Shown one piece after another: positions 51,699-58,817 of a stretch of 64,000 nucleotides of DNA. Under the pieces are notes generated by a model. It was not told where the DNA came from, ran no database searches, and worked only from the letters and a program-made list of their open reading frames with translations. The translations under genes and the position numbers were made by a program. This DNA comes from Variovorax sp. Sphag1AA (GTDB lineage: Bacteria > Pseudomonadota > Gammaproteobacteria > Burkholderiales > Burkholderiaceae_C). Location: NCBI RefSeq assembly GCF_014192575.1, contig NZ_JACHYC010000004.1:496001-560000 (forward strand), read 5' to 3'. The first letter of the stretch is position 1. Every line of letters starts with the position of its first letter.

Positions 51699-52864
51699 GC
51701 CGGTCTCCCGAGGATGATCGCGCCGGTACAGAGGCAGCGGTCGTAGGTGACCATGCCAAAGCCGGCGACAAGGCCGAGCTGCGCATCGGGCACTGCGTGC
51801 GCTTCGGCAGCATCGGTCAGTTGGCGAATGGTTTCGGTCATGCCGAGGAAGCCGCCCGCTGCACCGGCCTGTCCGGCAGAGAGCTGCCCGCCGCTGGTGT
51901 TGTTGGGAAAGCTGCCTTCGTTCGTCATCACATGCGACTGGACGAAGGCCGATCCTTCGCCCTTCTCGCAGAACCCGAGGTCCTCGAATTGCATCATCAC
52001 GATGACGGGGTAGTCGTCGTAGGTCTGCACGAAATCGATGTCGGCGGGCTTGACGCCGGCCTGCGCGTAGAGGTCGTCGCGATCCATGCGCCAGCCGCCG
52101 CGGACCATCACGGGGTCTTCGGAATAGGCGTTGTGCCGCTCGATGGCACCGCGGATCACCGCATGTGGCAGGCCGAGGTCGCGCGCACGCTCTTCGCTCA
52201 TCACGAGGAAGGCTTCAGCCCCTGCGCACGGCATCACGCAGTCGAAGAGATGGATCGGATCGGAGATCGGCCGCGCGGCCATGTATTCGTCGAGCGTCAG
52301 CGGCTTCTTGAACATCGCATGCGGGTTCTTCAGCGCGTTGGTGCGCTGGTCCACGCAGATGCGGCCGAAGTCCTCGCGCTTGGCTCCAAACGTGCGCATG
52401 TAGTGCGACGTGATCATCGCGAAGATCGAGTTCGGGCCGCCCGAGCCATACGGATAGGTCGCATCCCGCGCGAAGTTGCTGAAGCTGCCAAGCGTGAGAC
52501 GGAACGAATCGACATGGTTGGTGTCGGCGGCGACGCAGGCAACAACGTCCGCATCGCCTGATTGCACTGCACGCGCAGCACGGCGAAGGCACATCACGCC
52601 GGATGCGCCACCGGTCGGCACATGGTCGAGCCAGCGGGGCGAGAGGCCCAGGTGCTGCGTGACGCCGACCGCCGTATCCGGCACCAGCGAGAAGCTGCTG
52701 ACGCACAGGCCGTCGATCTGCTCCTTCTTCACGCCGCTTTCCTTCACCAGCGACTCGATCGCCTGGCCGAGGAACCAGTGCGCGCTGCGTGTGGAGTAGC
52801 GCACGTAGGGCACCGTGACCGGCACCGCGACGGCCACACCTTCGTAGGAAAGTCGCCGTGTCAT
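51695..52864 (-). CDS. Thiolase-like (lipid-transfer-protein type) protein, possible retro-aldolase
   Basis: A 389-residue thiolase-fold protein of the SCP2-thiolase/Ltp2 group. The place of the nucleophilic Cys is Gly86 (PTGGASGV), and the thiolase GHP motif reads GQA (Gln332 in NTSGGQLSAGQAGAAGG), so ordinary thiolysis is unlikely. Tyr282 and Tyr285 (VQTYDDYPV) lie where Ltp2-type aldolases keep catalytic tyrosines. Ltp2 with a DUF35 partner cleaves tertiary beta-hydroxyacyl-CoA by retro-aldol reaction; the DUF35 fusion gene next door overlaps by four bases. Here the predicted products would be isatin and acetyl-CoA from 3-hydroxyoxindole-3-acetyl-CoA (inference). Confidence 0.8.
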   Translation of the reverse strand: MTRRLSYEGVAVAVPVTVPYVRYSTRSAHWFLGQAIESLVKESGVKKEQIDGLCVSSFSLVPDTAVGVTQHLGLSPRWLDHVPTGGASGVMCLRRAARAVQSGDADVVACVAADTNHVDSFRLTLGSFSNFARDATYPYGSGGPNSIFAMITSHYMRTFGAKREDFGRICVDQRTNALKNPHAMFKKPLTLDEYMAARPISDPIHLFDCVMPCAGAEAFLVMSEERARDLGLPHAVIRGAIERHNAYSEDPVMVRGGWRMDRDDLYAQAGVKPADIDFVQTYDDYPVIVMMQFEDLGFCEKGEGSAFVQSHVMTNEGSFPNNTSGGQLSAGQAGAAGGFLGMTETIRQLTDAAEAHAVPDAQLGLVAGFGMVTYDRCLCTGAIILGRPA

Positions 52865-54483
52865 GACTGCCTCTTCTTCATCGAGCGCGTATCGACGCAG
52901 TTCGCACTGCCGGGCAACGAATGCGCGAGCTCGCGCAGCTGCCCGCGCTGGATCTTCTGCGACGCCGTGAGCGGCAATGCTTCGACGAACGCCACGTAGC
53001 CCGGCGCCTTGTAGTACGCGAGCTGAGCCAACGCATGGTCCACGATGCTCGACGCGAGCTTCGCGGGTTCGCTCGAATCTGCATCCTCGCGCAGCACGAT
53101 GCAGGCCAGCACCTCATCGCCGCGCACCGTGTCGGGTGTCGCAGCCACGGCGGAGGTCTTCACCGCCGGATGCTGGTTGAGCACGCTTTCCACCTCGACC
53201 GCCGAGATGTTCTCGCCGCTGCGGCGGATCACGTTCTTCTTGCGATCGACGAAGAAGTAGTTGCCTTCGCCATCGCGGCGCACCATGTCGCCGGTGTGGA
53301 ACCAGCCATCGGCCCAGGCCTCGCGCGTGGCTTCTTCGTCCTTCAGGTAGCCGGAAAAGAAGTAGCGCTTGGGATCATTGCCCGACGAGCGCACCAGCAG
53401 TTCGCCCGGCGTGCCATCGGGTACATCTCGGCCTTCGTCGTCGACCAGACGGATCTCGACAAAGTCCTCGCGGCGACCGAAACAATTGGTACCGACATGG
53501 CGCGGCTCGTGGTTCGCCATGACGCAGGCGGCGGCGCCGGTTTCGGTCATGGCCCAGGCCTCGACCAACGGGAAGCCGAAGCGTTCTTCGAACGGTGCGT
53601 GGTTCTTGCGATCCACGCCGGCGCCGAAGCCCCAGCGGATGTCGTGTTCGCGGTCCGCATCCACTGCAGGCGCGGACAGCAACATCGCCGGCATTACGCC
53701 CAGGTAGTGGACGATGGTCGCCCGGCTTTCGCGCGCACTCTGGAGCCAGCTCTTCGGGTGGAAGCGGTCGAGCTGCACCAGGCAGCCGCCCGCGACGAGC
53801 ACCACCATGGTCGAGAACGCCATCGCATTCACATGGTTGAGCGGCAGCGGCGTGATGATGCGTTCGGCATCGGGGCGCACCGGGCAGAGGTCGCCGAGTT
53901 CCGCGTACCACCGGCCAGCGCGCAGGAAGTACTCGTTACCCAGCATGCAGCCCTTGGGCCGGCCGGTGGTGCCCGAGGTGTAGAGCAGCGCGCATTCGGT
54001 CGAGAGGCCGACCGGCTCCGACGCACGCGGCGCAGGCTTTGTCGATGGCGGCACCACATCGTCAGGGCCCATCGTCTCGAAAGGAATGCCGGCAGACTTC
54101 GCCGCGGCGCGCAGGTCATCCGCGCGATGCGGCAAGGTCACTGCAAGGCCGATCTCACTGTGGCCGATGAGGTAGCTCAGCTCGGCCGAGCGCATTTCGG
54201 CATTGATCGGTACCACGCTCACGCCCAGTGCGTTGAGCGCGAACCAGTGAAAGAGAAACGCCGGCCGGTTCTCCAGCAGCAGCCCGACGCGATGGCCATG
54301 GCCGTAGCCCGCCTTTGCGTAAGCGGCACGCAGGCGGTCCACCTGCGCGGCAGCATCGCCCCAGAGGATCGCGCCCGGCGCGATGTCGTAGGCCTGCGCG
54401 GTCACCGATTCGGTGAAAAGGAACTCGGCCCCCGGCGTGCGCCGCGCGCTCGCACTGAAGGCGTCGTGAACGGTGTGATGCAT
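52861..54483 (-). CDS. AMP-dependent acyl/aryl-CoA ligase
   Basis: A 540-residue adenylating enzyme with [64 protein letters not shown] (read in parts) and the C-terminal Lys in LTASQKIQRGQLRE. It is distinct from the ligase of unit B. Its position between the oxygenase and the thiolase-like gene suggests that it makes the CoA ester of the oxygenated acid. It starts 7 bases after the beta-subunit stop and its own stop overlaps the thiolase-like start. Confidence 0.87.
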   Translation of the reverse strand: MHHTVHDAFSASARRTPGAEFLFTESVTAQAYDIAPGAILWGDAAAQVDRLRAAYAKAGYGHGHRVGLLLENRPAFLFHWFALNALGVSVVPINAEMRSAELSYLIGHSEIGLAVTLPHRADDLRAAAKSAGIPFETMGPDDVVPPSTKPAPRASEPVGLSTECALLYTSGTTGRPKGCMLGNEYFLRAGRWYAELGDLCPVRPDAERIITPLPLNHVNAMAFSTMVVLVAGGCLVQLDRFHPKSWLQSARESRATIVHYLGVMPAMLLSAPAVDADREHDIRWGFGAGVDRKNHAPFEERFGFPLVEAWAMTETGAAACVMANHEPRHVGTNCFGRREDFVEIRLVDDEGRDVPDGTPGELLVRSSGNDPKRYFFSGYLKDEEATREAWADGWFHTGDMVRRDGEGNYFFVDRKKNVIRRSGENISAVEVESVLNQHPAVKTSAVAATPDTVRGDEVLACIVLREDADSSEPAKLASSIVDHALAQLAYYKAPGYVAFVEALPLTASQKIQRGQLRELAHSLPGSANCVDTRSMKKRQS

Positions 54484-54490
54484 GGCGGCC

Positions 54491-54976
54491 CTAGATGAAA
54501 AGCTGCACCGCCGGCAGCGCCGCGTCGCAGTTGAGCAGGTTCACGCGCTTGAGCGTCATGCGCAGCGCGCCGTCTTGCACCGTGAGGTGGTGGAAGAAGG
54601 TGCCGACGTAGAACTGAAGCTCGTCGCCCTGCGATTCGGTGTAGTGGAATTCGCTGCGCACCACGAAGCGATTCGCGGCTGCATCGAATTCCTCGACCGT
54701 CGGCGTCTGGAGCAAGTGGTGGCAGCGGCTCGGCGGCTGCTGCGAAAACGCGCGCGGGCTCTTCAGGCGCTCGATGCGCAGGTCGCGCAAGAGCTTGTCT
54801 TCGTAGAGATGCGACGTGTGGTTGATGCCGTCTTCCTGGTCGGGAATCAGCGGCACCCAGTAGAAGGCATCGTCAGTGAAGAGTGCGTTCCACTCCTCAT
54901 AGCGCTTGGCGTCGAGCAGGCGCGATTCATTGACGACGAAATCGATGAGCTGCTGGCGGGTGACTTCGTTCTGCAT
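54491..54976 (-). CDS. iadE: Rieske dioxygenase beta subunit, IadE-like
   Basis: A 161-residue small oxygenase subunit of the SnoaL-like fold (DFVVNESRLLDAKRYEEWNALF; YEDKLLRDLRIERLKSPRA) ending AALPAVQLFI. It follows the alpha gene with a one-base stop/start overlap (TGATG); a GTG one codon upstream is an alternative. In Variovorax the iadDE pair is reported as necessary and sufficient for indole-3-acetate removal. I assign the symbol by family plus the order reductase-alpha-beta behind iorAB, not by direct sequence comparison. Confidence 0.8.
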   Translation of the reverse strand: MQNEVTRQQLIDFVVNESRLLDAKRYEEWNALFTDDAFYWVPLIPDQEDGINHTSHLYEDKLLRDLRIERLKSPRAFSQQPPSRCHHLLQTPTVEEFDAAANRFVVRSEFHYTESQGDELQFYVGTFFHHLTVQDGALRMTLKRVNLLNCDAALPAVQLFI

Positions 54977-56289
54977 CACATCGTCTCCGTCATGTAGCGG
55001 GCCCAGCTTCTGTACTGGTTGCGCATCGGCAGCTCGTTGGTGCCGACGGTGGTGATCTCACCACCCTGCTTTTCAGCCGGGTCGTAGTTGCGATGCAGGC
55101 TCACCCATTCGTTGCCGCTCGCATGCAGCCCAGCCTGAATGCCGCGATAGGCCTGCAGGTCGTCGTGCCCCACGACAGAGAACGGCGAGTTGATGAGCCG
55201 GTTATACATGGCGGTGCGCTGCAGCAGTTCCGGCGGCGCACCCTTGAGGCGGAAGGTCCAGCTCTCGACCAGGCACTTGTCGGCGGCGATCGGCTTGACC
55301 ACGCGGATCGACTGGATCGCGCCCTTGATCGTGAGGTTCGGGTAGTACACCGTGTTGTGCCGCGCCATGCTGAGGATCTCTGCAGTGCGCTCCTCGCCGT
55401 ACCTGGCCTTCATCGCGTTGTCGTACTCGGGGATCGCCTTGTACTTGCTGTGGATGCTGAAGTGCACGCCGGTAAAGCTGTGGCCGTTGTCGTAGGTGCG
55501 AACACCCATGTCCTCGAAGAACTTGTAGTCGGACATGAAGGGCACGAACTGCTCGATCGCCATCGGCTTCGGCTCGTCGGCGGGCTTGCCGGCCCACATG
55601 GTCTTGGCAGTGCCGGCGGACGATTCGTGGGCCACCATCGGATGCATGGTGTCGTTGAGGTTCTCGACGAACATCTTCCAGTTGCACTGGTGGATGAAGC
55701 GCAGGCAGCCGCCCGCGATCTCGAGTTCGCCTTCCGGTGAGCGGTCAGCCATATTGTCGATGGAGCTCAGCGAGTCGCCGAAATATTCCTCGAAGCTCGG
55801 GCCGACATCGTTGATCTTCACGAAGATGAAGCCGCGGTGGCTGCGGACGTTCTTTACCGTGACGAGGCCCTTGGCCGATTCGCACTCGTGGAGCTGCGTG
55901 CCTTCGTAGCCATTCTTCAGAGGGATCGACAGCAGAGAGCCATCCGTCTTGAAGGTCCACGCGTGGTACGGGCAGCGGAAGAACTTGCCGGTGTTGCCGC
56001 ACGGCGAACTCACGAGGCGCGAGCCCTTGTGTGCGCAGCGATTCATCATCACGCGCACCGAGCCGTCGGTGTGACGCGTGATGATGAGCGGTCGACCCGC
56101 GATCTCGTTGGTGATGTAGTCGCCGGACTTGGGAATCTGGCTCTCGTGGCCGGCGTAGTTCCAGGTGTTCGCGAAGAAGTGCTCCTGTTCCAGCTCGAAC
56201 ACTTCCTGGTTGATGTAGAGGTCGCGGTGCACGCGGTCGTCCTGCACCAGCGCGCGCACCGCATCGGGGTTGCCTCGGTATGAAGTCAT
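54976..56289 (-). CDS. iadD: Rieske oxygenase alpha subunit, IadD-like
   Basis: A 437-residue alpha subunit. Rieske ligands are Cys85, His87, Cys106 and His109 (MNRCAHKGSR; RCPYHAWTF). The mononuclear iron motif is Asp213-x2-His216-x4-His221 (NDTMHPMVAH). Its likely reaction, from the published Variovorax iad system, is oxygenation of indole-3-acetate towards a (di)oxindole-3-acetate. AAGGAG precedes the ATG. The reductase gene ends 13 bases upstream. The paralogous alpha subunit of unit B is a competing candidate, but it lacks the adjacent reductase. Confidence 0.82.
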   Translation of the reverse strand: MTSYRGNPDAVRALVQDDRVHRDLYINQEVFELEQEHFFANTWNYAGHESQIPKSGDYITNEIAGRPLIITRHTDGSVRVMMNRCAHKGSRLVSSPCGNTGKFFRCPYHAWTFKTDGSLLSIPLKNGYEGTQLHECESAKGLVTVKNVRSHRGFIFVKINDVGPSFEEYFGDSLSSIDNMADRSPEGELEIAGGCLRFIHQCNWKMFVENLNDTMHPMVAHESSAGTAKTMWAGKPADEPKPMAIEQFVPFMSDYKFFEDMGVRTYDNGHSFTGVHFSIHSKYKAIPEYDNAMKARYGEERTAEILSMARHNTVYYPNLTIKGAIQSIRVVKPIAADKCLVESWTFRLKGAPPELLQRTAMYNRLINSPFSVVGHDDLQAYRGIQAGLHASGNEWVSLHRNYDPAEKQGGEITTVGTNELPMRNQYRSWARYMTETM

Positions 56290-56302
56290 CGTGGGGTCTC
56301 CT

Positions 56303-57295
56303 TCAGATGTCGAGCACCAGCCGCTGCCCCTTGGCGCGGGAGATGCAGATCTGCATCACATTGCCTTCGGCCTTCTCGCGCGCGGTGAGAACGTAGTCGC
56401 GATGGTCGATCTCGCCGTCGATCACAGGCGTCGCGCACACACCGCATTCGCCGCGCTTGCAGTCGAACATCGGGTCGCAACCATGCTCGATCAGGCAGTC
56501 GAGGATGCTCTGATCGGCGGGCACCGTAAAGCGCTGGCCGGATTGCGCGAGTTCGACTTCGAAGGCGTGGTCGCCCTCTTCCACCACTGGCGTGGTGAAG
56601 AGCTCGAAGTGCACGCGGTCGTGCGTCCATCCACGCGCCTGCGTCTGCACAAGCACTGCGTCAAGCATGACCTTCGGGCCGCACACATAGAGACGATCGC
56701 CCGCCGGGAAGTTGTCGAGCAGCGCGCCGATGTCGAAGGGGCCGCCTTGCTCGGTGTCGGCATGCACGCGCAGGTCGTCGCCGAGCACGGCTTGCAATTC
56801 AGGCAGGAAAGCCATCAGGTCGCGACTGCGGCCGGCGTAGTGGAGGCGCACCGGCAGACCCTCGGCACGGCGTCGCGTCGCCATGCTCGCGAGCGGAGTG
56901 ATGCCGATTCCGCCGGCCAGCAGCACGGTCCCGCCGGGGCCGGTGTGCAGCGGGAAGTCGTTCTTCGGCACTTCAATGGTGACCGTGTCGCCTTCATTCA
57001 GACGCTCGTGCATGAAGCGCGAGCCACCGCGGCCGTCGTCTTCCTTGCGGACCGCGATGACGTATTCGGTCGGCGCATCGGTCGCATCGGCCTGCGCGGC
57101 GAAGTTGATCAGCGAGTAGTGGCGCCAGTCCTTCTTGCCATCAGCCAGCGTGACTTCGATGCGAATGTGCGCTCCGGCAGTGAAGGCCGGCAGCACCGCG
57201 CCATCGGCGGCGCGCAGCCTGAACAGCTTGATGAGCGGATTGAGCGAACGCGCCTCGGCGACGCGCAATTGCAGGGTGGCGGGTTGGGCGGACAT
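56303..57295 (-). CDS. Ferredoxin-NAD(P)H reductase of the oxygenase (PDR/VanB type)
   Basis: A 330-residue electron-transfer protein: FAD/FMN domain (WRHYSLINFA), NAD domain (GTVLLAGGIGITPLASMA; LYVCGPKVMLDAVL) and a C-terminal plant-type [2Fe-2S] domain with Cys279, Cys284, Cys287 and Cys317 (FDCKRGECGVCATPV). It moves electrons from NAD(P)H to the Rieske alpha subunit directly, so no separate ferredoxin is needed. Its place between iorB and the alpha subunit corresponds to iadC if the published order is A-B-C-D-E; I leave the symbol empty because that is inferred. Confidence 0.88.
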   Translation of the reverse strand: MSAQPATLQLRVAEARSLNPLIKLFRLRAADGAVLPAFTAGAHIRIEVTLADGKKDWRHYSLINFAAQADATDAPTEYVIAVRKEDDGRGGSRFMHERLNEGDTVTIEVPKNDFPLHTGPGGTVLLAGGIGITPLASMATRRRAEGLPVRLHYAGRSRDLMAFLPELQAVLGDDLRVHADTEQGGPFDIGALLDNFPAGDRLYVCGPKVMLDAVLVQTQARGWTHDRVHFELFTTPVVEEGDHAFEVELAQSGQRFTVPADQSILDCLIEHGCDPMFDCKRGECGVCATPVIDGEIDHRDYVLTAREKAEGNVMQICISRAKGQRLVLDI

Positions 57296-57309
57296 GATTC
57301 GATCCCGGT

Positions 57310-58800
57310 TCAGGCGAGCGCGTGCTGTGCGAGCGCGGCGCGCAGTTTGTTGCCGTGTTCATCGGCTAGCGCCGCGTCGCGCAGTTCGCGCAACGTAGCG
57401 GGCGCGATGGCAGCACCAGCGCGCTGCAGGGCGGCCATCACGGTGTCGTAGTTGCGAAGGCCACGCTCATGCGTATCGCTGTAGCCCTTCACCAGGCGCT
57501 GGCATTGGGCGACCTCGACCGCGAGCTCGGGGTTGCGCGCAGCGATGTCTGCGATGCGGCCGAGCCATTCCTCGATGCGGCGGTTCTCGTCCGCATAGCG
57601 GATGGTCGAACGGCGCCAGCGCTTCATGCCGGCGACGGTGCGCAGCATCAGGTAGCCGCGCAGCGAGCTGGTCTGGATCACGCGGCCCTTCTGGGTCATG
57701 CGTTCAACGAGCTTGCGCGGCGCGGTCGAGTTCATCAGCCAGCGGCCGAAGCCTGCAGGCAGCGTCTCGCAGATTTCCTGCAGTCGCGGGTGCATGAATT
57801 CGTTGATCGCGAGCACCTGGCCCTGCTGCACGCGTGCTTCGCCACGCACGCGATCGAAGCGCGTCGCGCGGGTCTTGAGCGACGCGACGCGCACGGTGTC
57901 TTCATAGGACATCCAGAGCGCGAGATAGCGGACGGTCTCGCGCAGGAGCTTGCCGCCGTCGTCGACGCGCAGCGCTGCAACAGCAGCCGCGCGGTCGAGA
58001 TAGAGGCCTGCGTATTCGATGTCCTGGTAGTCGATCAGGCGGCGCACGCCTTCGAGCAGCACGGGATGCGCATCGGCAGGGAAGTCATGCTGCACGCGCT
58101 CCACCAGTGCGCGCACGGCGGGATGGCGCGGTTGCGGCGCTGGGGTCTGCTGAACGGCGGCCGGCGTTTCCGTCTCGCCTTGTGCCCGCGTGAATGCGGC
58201 GCCGAAGGCCTTCAGGCTGGGCTTGACGCCAACCCCGCCACGTTCGACGGTGGCCTCGAACTGCGCACGGCTGAAGGGCAATACACCCGCCCCGCAGAGC
58301 GCCCCGAAGAGCACCGCGCTGATGACGCTGCCCGAGGCTTCTGCGGCCTGCGCCATGTCGAAGCGGATGAAGCGCTTGGCGGCACGATCGGCGTGGCCGA
58401 GCAGTTCGTTGCTGTCGACGCGACCATCGCCCATCGCGCTTTTCTCGGCGATCGAATAGACGCGGTGTGTGGAGGCGATCAGCGTGGTTCGGTCGTTGGT
58501 CACCAAACCGCGCTGCACTGCGCGGCCGGCTTCCATCAGTTCGGAGGCGAGCACCACATCGACATCGCCCGGCAGCGGCATCAATGCCAGAACCGGCTTG
58601 CCACCCGCAGCATCGGCTTGCGACTGCGGGAACAACTCGACGTAGTAGATGGTCGCGCCGGTGCGCTGCGCCACGCCGGGCACCGAAGTGGTCTGCGCCA
58701 CGTAGCCATTGGCTTCGCCCATGTCGACGATCCAGTCGGCGAGCACACCGCCGCCTTCGCCGCCCATCGCAAGGATTGCAATCTTGATTGGTTGAGTCAT
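57310..58800 (-). CDS. iorB: Indolepyruvate oxidoreductase beta-subunit family protein with DUF6537-like extension
   Basis: A 496-residue protein. Residues 1-190 form the gamma-type domain of 2-oxoacid:ferredoxin oxidoreductases (IAILAMGGEGGGVLADWIVD; GVAQRTGATIYYVEL). Typical IorB ends near residue 200; here about 290 more residues follow, largely helical and rich in Arg, resembling the DUF6537 region attached to long indolepyruvate oxidoreductases of proteobacteria. It follows iorA by 17 bases and has no cofactor-binding cysteines of its own. It would form the enzyme together with IorA. Confidence 0.85.
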   Translation of the reverse strand: MTQPIKIAILAMGGEGGGVLADWIVDMGEANGYVAQTTSVPGVAQRTGATIYYVELFPQSQADAAGGKPVLALMPLPGDVDVVLASELMEAGRAVQRGLVTNDRTTLIASTHRVYSIAEKSAMGDGRVDSNELLGHADRAAKRFIRFDMAQAAEASGSVISAVLFGALCGAGVLPFSRAQFEATVERGGVGVKPSLKAFGAAFTRAQGETETPAAVQQTPAPQPRHPAVRALVERVQHDFPADAHPVLLEGVRRLIDYQDIEYAGLYLDRAAAVAALRVDDGGKLLRETVRYLALWMSYEDTVRVASLKTRATRFDRVRGEARVQQGQVLAINEFMHPRLQEICETLPAGFGRWLMNSTAPRKLVERMTQKGRVIQTSSLRGYLMLRTVAGMKRWRRSTIRYADENRRIEEWLGRIADIAARNPELAVEVAQCQRLVKGYSDTHERGLRNYDTVMAALQRAGAAIAPATLRELRDAALADEHGNKLRAALAQHALA

Positions 58801-58817
58801 CGCTCGCTCGTATCGAT

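Noticed and set aside
51695..52864. Annotating this gene as a normal acetyl-CoA acetyltransferase
   Set aside because: The nucleophilic Cys and the GHP His of thiolases are both replaced, so thiolysis is unlikely.
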